Notes: generated by a model not told the origin, from the letters alone. A DNA stretch of 64,000 nt from Chrysomallon squamiferum (GCA_012295275.1 CM022676.1:6457219-6521218); one strand, 5' to 3'; positions 50,559-62,425 are shown, numbered from the stretch's first letter. Program-made: numbers and translations.

Positions 50559-51338
50559 ATGTCACTTTGGTTGGACATTTTCATTTCGGCAGGCATTCTG
50601 GGAAACTGCTCAGTTTGTTTAATGTTGTTTACAAAGTTGAAGATTCCCTCCTCATTTTACGTCATCGAACGTGCAGTTCTGGACACCTTAGCTCTCGTCG
50701 TCTTGTATGTTTGTGTCTCGATGCAAAATTTAACATTCGACGTCTTACACATTCTCGTACTGATGTCTTCAGTGCACTCCTCTCTGTGTAACTTGGTTTC
50801 CCTGATGACTGAATTGTCGACGTTGGAATTACAAGCGAAGAAGATATTCTGTCAGTCTCGTTTTGGCGAAATTCGCGGGAAGCTCGTTCCGGCATTTTTC
50901 GCCGTCTGCGCCATTTTCCCTTGTGCTTTTATTCTGAAATCTCTTCTGAATCTGGAGTTAGAAAACATCTGGAAAATGCAAGTTTATTTATTGGAAATAA
51001 TTCTCTTGTTTCTTCTGCCGCAGGCTGGAATCGTGTTTCTGTCCATTGAAATAAAAAGATTACTGAACAACAAGACGACCTTCGTGCCCGGGCGTGAGAT
51101 CAATATACACACACACGAACGTTACAAACAGTTTACAGATTTTGTCATTTGTAACGCTATGGTAGCCTGCGTCACGTATCCTGTATTTGCTTCAACTCTT
51201 GCTCTGCATTTTGTCTTCCCCGACGGTCAAGAAAATCCCTTTGTTCTTCTCACAGTTTTTTCAATTGTTGTTCAGTGCGGAGCCTCGTTTTTTGTTTACT
51301 TATGTCTGGAGCTGAAATATAAAATTTATGGAATCTAA
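50559..51338 (+). CDS. Short seven-transmembrane receptor-like protein, copy A
   Basis: This is an uninterrupted single-exon ORF of 259 aa. Hydrophobic segments lie at about 5-24 (with ILGN, the TM1 Gly-Asn signature of class A receptors), 32-54, 60-85, 107-130, 140-165, 190-214 and 225-250. The last ends FFVYLCLELKYKIYG, reminiscent of an NPxxY-helix-8 junction without the Pro. No clear DRY motif follows TM3, where TELSTLE occupies the position. It would be a plasma-membrane receptor; the ligand and G protein are unknown. In molluscs, intronless class-A-like receptors form large lineage-specific, partly chemosensory families, and this could belong to one. It is about 95% identical (13 differences) to the inverted copy at 59,760-60,539. 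Preservation of both frames argues for function, although very recent copying would give the same result. It is shorter than a typical 300-400 aa receptor, with minimal termini. Confidence 0.8.
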   Translation: MSLWLDIFISAGILGNCSVCLMLFTKLKIPSSFYVIERAVLDTLALVVLYVCVSMQNLTFDVLHILVLMSSVHSSLCNLVSLMTELSTLELQAKKIFCQSRFGEIRGKLVPAFFAVCAIFPCAFILKSLLNLELENIWKMQVYLLEIILLFLLPQAGIVFLSIEIKRLLNNKTTFVPGREINIHTHERYKQFTDFVICNAMVACVTYPVFASTLALHFVFPDGQENPFVLLTVFSIVVQCGASFFVYLCLELKYKIYGI

Positions 51339-52342
51339 AATAACCGAAATAAGTAAAGGTTTGTGAAGCTTTACAACAGACGAACAAACATGACTGAATG
51401 GTTTGTATGAACTGTTTTAAATTCCAAGATTATAAACAAATAAACAAGACCTCTTTCGTTCTTTGTGAATGATTTGTGAAACGAGATAAACAACAGATAT
51501 AACTCATTAACTGGATCGTTTAAATTACGTTTGAGAATCCATTGTGTGATAAACAAACAAACAAAATGTCTGTTCAGCTGACTGGATCATGCAGTATTAA
51601 TAATCTTTTTCCGTTCAAGCTAACTGAGATATTTTCAATACAAGATCTGGTTACTTATCTTAACAACACACAAGCATTGTGTATTACATGGATAACTGAT
51701 TACTGAAGATTTAATGGATATTATTTTTTGGTTATATAAAAGTGTTCAGACATTTTCGAACACTGTTACAAACTGGATATTTTTTTTTTTTTTTAGAACA
51801 AATGCGACACTTCAAATAAATGCACAAACAATGATTTTAGACAACCAAAATCATTCTGAAAAAAGATAATGTAATCAGTTTAATATTGTTAATTGCTAAG
51901 CAGTAAATGAAGCAGCAAACACCAACAACAAACTTTGTCCGAAATGTTCTGAGCATGTATTATTATACAGACAAATAAATTTGTAAGGTAAAAAACGGAA
52001 CAGTTAACTTTGAAGAAAAATCCAATATTTTGATAAAATTATTTATAGAAGATACGAATAAATTCATAACGGTTTAGAGTTAGAAAATGCAAAAACATGC
52101 AGAGAGTTCATTTATTTTTCTATATTATGTTTTCCATTATGTATTTTTCTTAACAAAATAGACGCCTTGTTTTAATATGACAGCTATTAACCTACTAGGA
52201 ATACGTAGAAAATACTTTAAAAAAAAAAATTTATATATTTTTTTTTATACTGATGACTTGTAGACTTGTGTATTTTAACACCTTAATTTACTTTTATATT
52301 TGCATTTATTAGTTGTACTACGTTTAATATTCTATACTCTGT

Positions 52343-52401
<59 letters not shown>

Positions 52402-52640
52402 TCAGAGGAGAAGAAAAATAAATATTAATAAACAAAAATATTTGCATGGATTTCATTTGCTTTGTGGAACTAGATTATATATCTTATTTTTATGGATCAT
52501 TAAAAATTATTTTTGTTCAGAAATTAACACACTGACACTAATATTTTGTCCTTCGAAAACGAACAAAAAATTCTAGACGTTAATTTCTTCGACTTCGTTC
52601 CGATTCAGTTCAAACGCTTTTTTGACGTGATAAATTACAC
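51339..52640. other. 3' flank of receptor copy A
   Basis: This sequence is non-coding. It matches the right arm at about 96% to about 51,756 and more weakly after that. It includes poly(T) at 51,781-51,795 and a long poly(A) run at about 52,346-52,390 that is absent from the right arm. Confidence 0.6.
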
Positions 52641-52746
52641 CAAAATTACACAGTCGCTGTTAAAATACGTTTTTCAGCGTCAGACATCAGTTTGAACCTG
52701 GACCCTTTATTAGTGTACATAAAGCCGCAATCCCAAGGTCAGACAA

Positions 52747-52796
52747 TCTGCGACGGACACGCCCGCTGACCTGTCAGAAAGCGTGCCCGTCGCAGA
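52747..52796. other. GC-rich nested hairpin
   Basis: TCTGCGACGGACACGC (52,747-52,762) pairs with GCGTGCCCGTCGCAGA (52,781-52,796), 15 of 16 positions complementary. The 18-nt loop holds a further inverted pair CTGAC (52,766-52,770) and GTCAG (52,773-52,777). The AGGTCAGACAA phrase lies just left (about 52,736) and again at about 52,858. It stands out in the AT-rich surroundings and falls in the part of the left arm that the right arm lacks, so it may mark an inserted element. Confidence 0.7.
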
Positions 52797-52978
52797 CGTG
52801 CTTCACAACAGCTTGCTCTGATTAGCACGTTAATTTTTTTCCATTCCATTCCATTCCAGGTCAGACAACACAGTCTGATCACTGAGTGAAACCGAACCAG
52901 ATTTATTTATATTTTTAGTATCACTGAGTGTGTTAATTTTATCGATATTCACGATGAACTCTTAGTAGTGTCTGCATG

Positions 52979-52982
<4 letters not shown>

Positions 52983-53056
<74 letters not shown>
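52983..53056. repeat. (TC)n microsatellite
   Basis: An uninterrupted TC dinucleotide run of about 74 bp lies inside the left arm. Confidence 0.95.
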
Positions 53057-53058
<2 letters not shown>

Positions 53059-53832
53059 CAATAGTTAGACCGTCCGCCCATCTTTATATATATATTTTTT
53101 TTTAATGTGTTCTCGCTTTGTCTGTATTTGTTTCAGAACGATTGAATGTCGAGTTATGCAAGAAACTAAATAAGCTGAATATGCACAGTCAATGAAAAAA
53201 AAAAAAAAAATTGTCACGTTGAGAAAATTGACAGCTTGTGCCATTTCGAGTACAACGACCTGCACATTCAGACTTTAGCTGTTACCTTGAAAGATGATTC
53301 TGAAATAGAAAGGCGTGTTTTTATGTTGGTTTTTCTTTTCTTCTTTTTATAAAAATGTTTATCTTAGAACTTTTATTATCAAAATATAAAAACATGCGCC
53401 TCAGAATGGGTAAATATGATTTTTTTTTTGTTCAGAGTTTGAAAACTCGTGTTTGTAAAGAAACAACAAGCTTGCTGTTCGTTGAACTGGAAGGAGAGAG
53501 AATCTGTTTAAATTATTTCTTCAAATCTGGGAAGGTACGTTTAAACAAACAATAGGATTACTGTCTTGTAAACATTTCGTGACGACAGAATTATCGGCCT
53601 TTGAATAACAAACAAAGAAGACATATATACATACATACATACATAGACGTGCATGCATACATACATTAATTAATTATTTTATTATTATTATAATTGCATT
53701 ATGTATGTATATGGGTTTTTGTGTGTATATGTGTTGCTGAATCACAAGAAGTGTCACATCTGATCTCCAAAAATCTGCGCATACATCACGAATACGTCAT
53801 GTTTCGTAGATTACCTCGTTTACTAAACAACC

Positions 53833-53870
<38 letters not shown>

Positions 53871-53905
53871 TTTAAATCTGAGAACTTTTAAATTTGGCTG
53901 CATTC

Positions 53906-53988
<83 letters not shown>

Positions 53989-54118
53989 GCACACACACAC
54001 ACACATACGTACATGCGTATATTACATTTACATTTACTATCAGAAAGAAAATAAAAGAAATATTACTTACTGTAGATCACTAAATAATTATACAAAAACA
54101 CCAGAAGAAAAAGAAAAC

Positions 54119-54215
<97 letters not shown>

Positions 54216-54283
54216 TCGTACTAAATATGACATGTAAATTAAGGTCTCGATTTTAGATATGAATGCAACATGGTGCGCTCAAC

Positions 54284-54345
54284 CATTTCTAATGTTCACG
54301 CAAACGCTATTAAGACAACGCAATGAATACTCACAGAATCAACAC
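54284..54345. repeat. Fragment related to inner right-arm sequence
   Basis: ATTTCTAATGTTCACGC, then AAACGCTATTAAGACAACGC and AATGAATA, corresponds to ATTTCTAATGTTCATGCGAA, then CAGTAGTAAGAATACATCA and TGAATAAT at about 58,502-58,550, in the same orientation and at roughly 70% identity. Confidence 0.5.
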
Positions 54346-54760
54346 ACACCGTGCTGTTAAAAATAAATGAACCTGCCTCATCAGAACGCTGGGTGTGGCC
54401 CGGACACGGTCAGGGATCAGAATAAATACCGATTACGTTCACAGCGATTTTTCTGTTTGTTGACGTAAAACAGCATTCATTCATTTCATTCTCTGTCTCT
54501 TTCTCTTTCTGTCTCATTCTCTCTCTCTCTCTTCCTCTCTCATTGTCTCTTTCTGTTTCATTCTCTCTATTTCTGTCTCATTCTCTCTTTCTCTGTCTCA
54601 TTCTCTCTCCCTTCCTTTCTCATTCTCTATTTCTCTGTCTCATTCTCCCTTCCTTTCTCATTCTCTATTTCTCTGTCTCATTCTCTCTTTCTCTGTCTCA
54701 TTCTCTCTTTCTCTGTCTCATTCTCTATTTCTCTGTCTCATTCTCTATTTCTCTCTCAGA

Positions 54761-54816
<56 letters not shown>

Positions 54817-54897
54817 TCTCTGATTCATTCTCTGCTTCTCTCTCCCATATTTTCTCTGATTCTCTCTTTCTCTATCTCATTCTCTATTTCTCTGTCA

Positions 54898-55004
<107 letters not shown>

Positions 55005-55116
55005 ACGCATTCTCTCTATTTCTGGTTCAATCTCTACTTCTCTATTTTCTCTGTCTTCCTCTGTTTCTCTCCTTGTCTAAGTCATTGCATGTTTGTGTCT
55101 CGCTACAAAATGTGTG

Positions 55117-55157
<41 letters not shown>

Positions 55158-55244
55158 GGGTGTTTTTATACTGTTGTTATTCATTTATTTGTTTTCACTT
55201 TGAAATTAGTAAGCTTTATAACCCAAATACAAACGTAAGAATGC

Positions 55245-55575
55245 GGCTTTCCCAGTATTTTCGGAATATGTAATTATTCATTACGTCAGACCTTCGTGTG
55301 TCTGCAAAACTTTAATTTTTAATTTTAATTGTTTGTTTGAAGTGTCTTCCCTGTCACGATCTGGCAATTTGACAACATGAACTGATATTTAGAGAAATTA
55401 TTTTTATTTTTTTATTTTTTTATTTTCTTTTCAGTGACTGTGCCTTTTCAGTATAATCAGTTGGGTGTGGATCGCAAGATGCAGTCGCTTTCGTTCAGAA
55501 ATAATAGCGACAAAAATAAACAGAGACAAATATAGAAACAGCGATATAATAATAATAATAATAAAATATATATAT
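55245..55575. repeat. Third copy of the inner-arm module, in right-arm orientation
   Basis: AGTATTTTCGGAATAT (55,254) matches TAGTATTTTTCGGAATAT at 57,850. TCAGTTGGGTG, then a CAAGATGCA(G/A)TCGC segment and a CAGAGACAAATA(T/C)AGAAACA stretch continuing GCGATATAATAA (about 55,458-55,545), match 58,322-58,440. Sequence between these anchors in the right arm (57,920-58,310) is shortened here, so this is a deleted copy. Confidence 0.65.
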
Positions 55576-55932
55576 ATAAATAAGTATGCGATTGTGACTA
55601 GATAGAAAGATAGTATCACGGATGGATAGACAGATACAGAAAAAAGAGAGAGAGAAAGACAGAGAGAAAGATACGTTAGTGTATGTGTATGTGTATGTGT
55701 ATGTGTGCATATGAATATAATTATCTGACTACTTTATCTTTCCCTCTGTGTTTCTCTCTCTCGCTCTGTCTATCCAACAGTGAGACTGTCCGCCCATCTG
55801 TCTATCTAGTCATACGCGCATATATATATATATATAAATAAACATGCAAGAAACTGAATTTAATAGATTCAAATTAGTACTCTTAAAATATTCTGCTTTA
55901 TCTTTATTAATTCGTTAAAATTCTTTAAATAG

Positions 55933-56015
<83 letters not shown>

Positions 56016-56075
56016 ATAAACAGGATGAAAGGAAACGAATAAAAGTATAAAAGCTTGATTTTATGTAAACGATAA

Positions 56076-56285
56076 TGACAAAATAATATATCGAATGAAA
56101 ATCAAATAAAGCAAAGTAAAGAATATATTTTTATTTAACAGATATTCAGCACACCTGTACAGGTATATAATAACGAACGTCTGGGCTAAAGCCTCATTTT
56201 AAACCGTTCAACGCGCATGTCACATACACAAGAATACTGCAGCGAGCATTTGAGCGTAGCGTAGCGTAACAGGTTTAATTTCGTT
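56076..56285. repeat. Copy of the GTAGCGTAAC/AACGCGCATGT repeat unit
   Basis: Elements ATATCG(A/G)ATGAAAAT(C/T)AAATAA, CGTTCAACG(C/A)GCATGT, CACAAGAATA and GTAGCGTAAC occur here and again, twice in tandem, at 57,480-57,730. Confidence 0.55.
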
Positions 56286-56335
56286 TCGGTACAAACACTC
56301 GGGTTAAAGAAACAGTCAGTCAAGCGCGACAAGCT

Positions 56336-56775
56336 TAAAAGTACCTCGACTTACGACTTTTAAATCGTTCCGTGACCGAGTTTGTAACTCAGTTTGCTCG
56401 TATATCAAATCAGTTTTCCCCAAACGAAATTAACTGAAATAGCATTAATCTACGATTTCGTGCATTAATTCAATGGACGTCATCCGCTTCTTCTTCTCGG
56501 CGCTGTCCTTTGCAATCACTTTCTTAGGAAATCGTGGAAATTTGGCAAAGTACTGCACAGAACGCGAGAACAGCACGACAGAGATGCTTCAGCGGCGAGG
56601 TAACCACGTGAAGCGAACGAGTGAGACGCGGGATGCTGGGCGGATGTTGTGTTGTTCGTTGCGCCAACGAATGCGGCGTACCTGGAGCTCGCTCGTAACT
56701 CAGATTTTTGCTCGCAACTCAAAGCGAAAGGTAAACTCGTAAGTCGGAGCACTCGTAACTCGAGGTACCGCTGTA
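56336..56775. mobile_element. Miniature transposon with GTACCTCGA-type terminal repeats
   Basis: The right end in reverse reads TACAGCGGTACCTCGAGTTA, then CGAG; the left end reads AAAAGTACCTCGACTTACGA. The inverted repeats continue inward (CTCGTAACTC and its counterparts on both sides). The outermost left bases (CAGNG) are decayed. The CAG start next to TA suggests a pogo/mariner-type element. It is CpG-rich compared with the surroundings. The 89-aa ORF inside is not transposase-like. Confidence 0.65.
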
Positions 56776-56869
56776 GTCAGATTTAAAAATATTTGAAAAA
56801 ATTAAAATATAATAATAAAATAAAAAAAATAAAATAATAATAATAAAATAAAATAAAATAAATAAATAA

Positions 56870-56900
<31 letters not shown>

Positions 56901-57231
56901 TAACAATATAATAATAATAGTGGTAGTAGTAAAAAAAATAATAATGAAATAATGTACTGTCTCCAGTGATCTATAATCTTTAATGTCATTTGATTAAACT
57001 CTGTTTTATCTTCAGTGTTACTGTTACGATTACTCTTGCAGCTTCTCATATATCGCCCAGCCTTTCACAGAAATAGTATTGTGTCTACAGTGTGGGCAAA
57101 TTACTATCTCTGATATCATCTTATATATATATAGTTTTTTTCTCGAAATGAAAAACCGAGGGTTTCATATTAATGTATGAGAGAACTACTCCGTTCTGCT
57201 CAGCGTTCATTTGAGTTATTTCCCTTTACAA

Positions 57232-57273
<42 letters not shown>

Positions 57274-57479
57274 ACACAAAAGCACACAAATGCATACATA
57301 TGAACACAACTGAATTAGTTATCAACCGTATTCTTCTTCTTCTTATAATAATTATTATTATTATTATTATTATTATTGTATGTAATGTATTTTAGGATTT
57401 AAAGACTACCTGTCTTATTACAGTATTCGGGAACGCACTGGCGCAGGAGGACAAAGAGCAACCACGACCTCACAAACTC

Positions 57480-57735
57480 CTTACATTTTTTTTTTACAAT
57501 AACATATCGGATGAAAATTAAATAAGCTGTAGCGTAACGAATTAAAAAACCCACAGTGTACACAAGAACGTAAACGGTTGAACGAGCATGTGACGTAAAC
57601 AAGACTAATACAGGGAGCTTATCAGTTGCAGCGTAACAAATTGAAAAAAAAACCCCAGTGTACACAACGACGTAAACGGTTGAACGAGCATGTGACGTAG
57701 ACAGGTTAGCAGCAGTGCAACAAATTAAAAAGTTC
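57480..57735. repeat. Two-copy tandem repeat, about 115-bp unit
   Basis: The unit GTAGCGTAACGAATTAAAAA, then CAGTGTACACAACGACGTAA, then CGGTTGAACGAGCATGTGAC, ending GTAAACA(A)G, is present at about 57,528-57,610 and 57,632-57,710, with a third partial start at 57,712. It is related to 56,076-56,285. Confidence 0.75.
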
Positions 57736-57899
57736 TCAGATTTAAAAAAAAAAGAAAGAAATAATAATAATAATAATAATAAAATAGAATAAAACTGGGT
57801 TCAGTAAATACAGCTATCTGTGAAGCATGACGTAACACTTCGCCTTACATAGTATTTTTCGGAATATATTATTATTGCCTTTATGTGAAACAGTCGTGT

Positions 57900-58356
57900 A
57901 TCTGCAGAGTTTTGCTTTTCAGCAAGACAGTATGTCTACTGTTCGTTTGAACGTTACCGTCACTAATACGAAAAGAAAAAAGAAAAATCTAAATAGATTC
58001 TCTCTTCTTCAGGTTTAACTAACAGCAGGCATATTGTTGTTTCTTTTTACAAGCGCGAGTTTTCAAGCACTGAACAGTTGTTTTTTTTACAAAATCAGAG
58101 CTATGTGAAGCGTATGCTTAACATTTTGATAAAAAAAAAGATAAAAAAAAAAAGAAGTTATTACGTTCTTAGTATAAAAGTTATATAAAAAAGTTATATA
58201 TAAAGTTATAAAAAAAGGAAAGAAAAGAAAAGAAAAAGAATAACAACAGCATAAAAACACCCATTCTATTTCAAAATCATCTTTTCAAGTAATAGTTCCA
58301 GTGATTCTATTTTCAGCATATTCAGTTGGGTGCATTTCTCAAGATGCAATCGCAGT

Positions 58357-58392
<36 letters not shown>

Positions 58393-59056
58393 GAGACAAA
58401 TTGTACAGAGACAAATACAGAAACAGCGATATAATAAAATAAAAAAAATAAAAAATATATATAAAGATGGGCGGACAGTCAGAGTGCAGATGTATCCGAC
58501 TATTTCTAATGTTCATGCGAACAGTAGTAAGAATACATCATGAATAATCCTAAAATTAATGCTAAAAATATAAATTAATCTGGTTCAGTCATGTCCTTCT
58601 TTGAGACTCTGTTGTTGTCCTCAAATGAAAACGGAAAGAAATCGAAGACATTAACGTCTAGCATTTTGTAGAGAGAAAAGGATGGAATATTAACGATAGT
58701 AATCACTTTGTTCTTTTTCTAATCACAAAATATTAGTGTCTTTGTGTATTTTTCATTATAAAATAATTTTGAATGATCCAAAAAAATAACAACAACAACA
58801 AAAAACCCCAACAAAAAAATTAAAAAAAAATTCGATAATTACTGAGATATATAATCAAATAAATTACGCTCTTTTTTTCATTTTTCGCAAATGTATTTAT
58901 CTACATAATGATGCATGTCCAGGACGTCTTGGTTACAGTTAGTTGTAGGTCTTTTGCATTTTGATTTACTGCTTGGCAATTAGCGATATTAAACTGATTA
59001 CAATATCGTTTTCAGAATGATTTCGGTTACCTAAAATTATCGTTTCTGTATTTATT

Positions 59057-59102
<46 letters not shown>

Positions 59103-60670
59103 GCAGAAGAAGAAGAAGAAGAAGAAGAAGAAGAATACGGGTGATAACAGTAATTCAGTTATGTTCATATGTATGCATTTTTGTGTGTGTGTGTGTGTGT
59201 GTGTGTCTCACATTTGGTATAAAAAATATCCGGTTTGTAATAGTGTTCGAAAATGTCTGAACATATTTTTATAACAAAAAATGTGCATTAACTGTTCACT
59301 ACACATATGAGAAAATTCACATTTATCTGGATCTTTTCTACCATATAATAAAAAAATGTCTGAACACGTTTATATAACCAACAAAATAATGTCCATTAAA
59401 TCTTCAGTAATCAGTTATCCATGTAATACACAATGCTTGTGTGTTGTTAAGATAAGTAACCAGATCTTGTATTGAAAATATCTCAGTTAGCTTGAACGGA
59501 AAAAGATTATTAATACTGCATGATCCAGTCAGCTGAACAGACATGTTGTTTGTTTGTTTATCACACAATGGATTCTCAAACGTAATTTAAACGATCCAGT
59601 TATATTTGTTGTTTATCTCTTTTCACAAATCATTCACAAAGAACGAAAAACATCTTGTTTGTTTATAATCTTGGAGTTTAAAACAGTTCATACAAACCAT
59701 TTAATCATGTTTGTTCGTCTGTTGTAAAGCTTCACAAATCTTTACTTATTTCGGTTATTTTAGATTCCATAAATTTTATATTTCAGCTCGAGACATAAGT
59801 AAACAAAAAACGAGGCTCCGCACTGAACAACAATTGAAAAAACTGTGAGAAGAACAAAGGGATTTTCTTGATCATCGGGGAAGACAAAATGCAGAGCAAG
59901 AGTTGAAGCAAATACGGGATACGTGACGCAGGCTACCATAGCGTTACAAATGACAAAATCTGTAAACTGTTTGTAACGTTCGTGTGTGTGTATATTGATC
60001 TCACGCCCGGGCACGAGGGTCATCTTCTTGTTCAGTAATCTTTTTATTTCAATGGACAAAAACACGATTCCAGCCTGCGGCAGAAGAAACAAGAGAATTA
60101 TTTCCAATAAATAAACTTGCATTTTCCAGATGTTTTCTAACTCCAGATTCAGAAGAGATTTCAGAATGACACCACAAGGAAAAATGGCGCAAATGGCAAC
60201 AAATAACGGAAGGAGCTTTCCACGAATTTCGCCAAAACGAGACTGACAGAATATCTTCTTCGTTTTCAGTTCCAAGGTCGACAATTCCGTTGTCAGGGAA
60301 ACCAAGTTACACAGAGAGGAGTGCACTGAAGACATCAGTACGAGAATGTGTAAGACGTCGAATGTTAAATTTTGCATCGAGACACACACATACAAGACGA
60401 CGAGAGCTAAGGTGTCCAGAACTGCACGTTCGATGACGTAAAATGAGGAGGGAATCTTCAACTTTGTAAACAACATTAAACAAACTGAGCAGTTTCCCAG
60501 AATGCCTGCCGAGATGAAAATGTCCAACCAAAGTGACATATCAGCGTGTATTATATTATATTATATTATATTACTTTTTTTTTTCCTATCAGATCTTTGG
60601 CTTTTTTCCTGATAAAAATGTTTGTTTCGGATTTCTGTTTTTCTGTTCTTACTTCCTTTTGATTGTTGTT

Positions 60671-60709
<39 letters not shown>

Positions 60710-60989
60710 TTGTTGTTGTTGTTTTTTGATAAAATGAAGTTCAGAGTCTTTCTGTTTTTGTCGGGTTCCTTGTTTTTTTTTTGTTTTTTTTTTTTCTGTT
60801 TTCACTTTCTTTTGATTTTTTTTTAATATCTTGATAAAAATGAAGTTCAGTGTCTTTCTGTGCACAAAACTATTTATTGTCTTCTCAGTTTTAATACTCT
60901 GTAAGAACGATAATAAAACAAGAAGAAATAATAACTAAATAATTGTATTAACAACAACCGAAATTGTAAAAAAAAAAAAATAATAATAA

Positions 60990-61038
<49 letters not shown>

Positions 61039-61801
61039 ATAAAATGAAATCGAAAATAAGATTAAAACAAATAGATATAATTTTAAATTTTTAAAAATAA
61101 ATTTATTAAAATTAAATAAATAAAATCAAATTTACCGTAGATGTGAAAAAAACAAACATTAAATGGACAAGTACATGATTTAGTACTAAGAGAAACACCA
61201 GGAATCATAATGAAATAATTAAATAGATCTAAATGTATATAGAATTAACTAACAAATAAAAAGTTGAAGAAGATAAAATATGATAATAAATTTCTATCTA
61301 CCGTACAAAACAAAAGAATAAATAGACGTTAATAAATCAAACAAACAAATAAACATATATAAAAATTAATAAATAAACAAATAAACGAATAAACAAACAA
61401 ACAAATAAATAAACAAATAAACAAAGAAACAACTAAATAAATAATTAAATAAACAAATAAACGAATAAAGAAACAACAAACAAATAAATAAATAAACAAA
61501 TAAACAAATAAAGAAAGAAACAACTAAATAAATAAATAAATAAATAGATAAATAAATAAATAAATAAACAAAGAAAGAAAGAAACAACTAAATAAATAAA
61601 TAAATAGATAAACAAATAAATAAATAAAGAAAGAAACAACTAAAGAAATAGATAAACAAACAAACAAACAAACAAACAAACAAACAAATAAATAAAATAA
61701 ATCAATCAAATCAAATCTAACAAATAAAAATAAAAGTTACTTACTGTAGATTTCGAAACAGTAATATAACTCTACTAATTGTTTAAAAAAAAAAAAAAAA
61801 A

Positions 61802-61838
<37 letters not shown>

Positions 61839-62141
61839 TTTAATATTAAAAAATGTAAAAAAAAAAATGAAATTTAATATTCAAAAATGTAAACAATAAA
61901 ATAAAATAAAATAAAATAAAATAAAATTACCGTCTCCGTAGATATGTCAAAATACAAAAATGGCGTATTCTGGACTTAGTGCTAGGAGAGAAAAATAAGC
62001 GTCACGTTAAACACAAGTTGCACACATTTTTTAAAAAGTAGTCCGTGGGACACCGAACAAAACGGTGAATACGACAACTGCAGTGACATCGTTCTCTTCG
62101 CCCCAGTGACCGCATTATTAAAACAGCTTCAGGCAGAAGAT

Positions 62142-62182
<41 letters not shown>

Positions 62183-62370
62183 AAATAAAATACCGTAAAA
62201 AAAAAAAAGCAGACGATAAAAAAAAAAAAAAAAAAAAAACTCAACCTCCAATTTTTTATTTATTTATTTATTATTATTTTTTAAATAAAGAAAACGTGTT
62301 CATTAAACTGAAGGAGACTCAACCTTTTGTCTGTACGTGTGTGTGTGTGTATGTGTGTGTGTGTGTGTGT
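57900..62370 (-). repeat. Right arm of the large inverted duplication (receptor locus copy B)
   Basis: It is the reverse complement of 48,860-53,580. It contains the intact receptor on the minus strand and the mirrored tetranucleotide tract (61,330-61,715), and ends in the (TG)n tract at about 62,336-62,370. Relative to the left arm it has an extra stretch of about 100 bp at 59,255-59,360, which partly duplicates GTTCAGACATTTTCGAACAC-like sequence. It has (AAT)n/(GAA)n/(TG)n at 59,060-59,205 instead of poly(T), and lacks the hairpin-bearing segment. Confidence 0.9.
59760..60539 (-). CDS. Short seven-transmembrane receptor-like protein, copy B
   Basis: This is an intact single-exon ORF of 259 aa on the minus strand, colinear with copy A. 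It differs at residues 83, 92, 93, 110, 112, 114, 116, 123, 124, 171, 173, 175 and 223. The topology and motifs are the same: ILGN in TM1, seven hydrophobic segments and a KYKIYG C-terminus. The start ATG is fixed by identity with copy A, and the (AATAT)n tract lies just upstream. Differences cluster in the TM3-TM4 region, while the first 82 residues are identical, with only two silent nucleotide changes seen. It would be a membrane receptor of unknown ligand, transcribed convergently toward copy A. Confidence 0.8.
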   Translation of the reverse strand: MSLWLDIFISAGILGNCSVCLMLFTKLKIPSSFYVIERAVLDTLALVVLYVCVSMQNLTFDVLHILVLMSSVHSSLCNLVSLTTELSTLELKTKKIFCQSRFGEIRGKLLPLFVAICAIFPCGVILKSLLNLELENIWKMQVYLLEIILLFLLPQAGIVFLSIEIKRLLNKKMTLVPGREINIHTHERYKQFTDFVICNAMVACVTYPVFASTLALHFVFPDDQENPFVLLTVFSIVVQCGASFFVYLCLELKYKIYGI

Positions 62371-62425
62371 CTGAGCAGTTTCCCAGAATGCCTGCTGAGA
62401 TGAAAATGTTCAACCAAAGTGACAT
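62371..62425 (-). pseudogene. Truncated third copy of the receptor (first 18 codons)
   Basis: On the minus strand an ATG at 62,425 opens MSLWLNIFISAGILGNCS, differing from the full copies at one residue (Asn for Asp at position 6). The homology then stops exactly where a (TG)n/(CA)n tract begins (62,336-62,370). Its upstream flank (62,426 to about 62,690) also matches the upstream flank of copy B. This includes AAAATGAAGT(C/T)CAGTGT, then TTTCTGTGCA and GTCTTCTCAGTTTTAA. It is a head-to-tail partial duplicate with respect to copy B. Confidence 0.85.

Larger units (their letters stand above)
48860..53580 (+). repeat. Left arm of a large inverted duplication (receptor locus copy A)
   Basis: The reverse complement of this segment is found at about 57,900-62,370. 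Outer-edge anchors are GTACAGACAAAAGGTTGAG here (48,883) and CTCAACCTTTTGTCTGTAC there (62,318). Matching continues through a (TTTA/TTTG/TTTC)n tract (49,436-49,790), the receptor ORF and its 3' flank, then at lower identity to GTTTGAAAACTCG (53,440) and ACTGTCTTG (53,560). The outer 2.9 kb is about 96% identical by eye and the inner part about 70-80%. A segment at about 52,640-52,875, with a hairpin, is missing from the right arm. Confidence 0.9.

Noticed and set aside
50567-50791. 74-aa ORF in another frame of the receptor, present in both copies
   Set aside because: It is a shadow frame, conserved only because the two copies are nearly identical at nucleotide level.
56473-56742. 89-aa ORF with Arg-rich tail
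   Set aside because: It lies inside the GTACCTCGA-ended miniature element and reads through its terminal repeat; it does not resemble a transposase.
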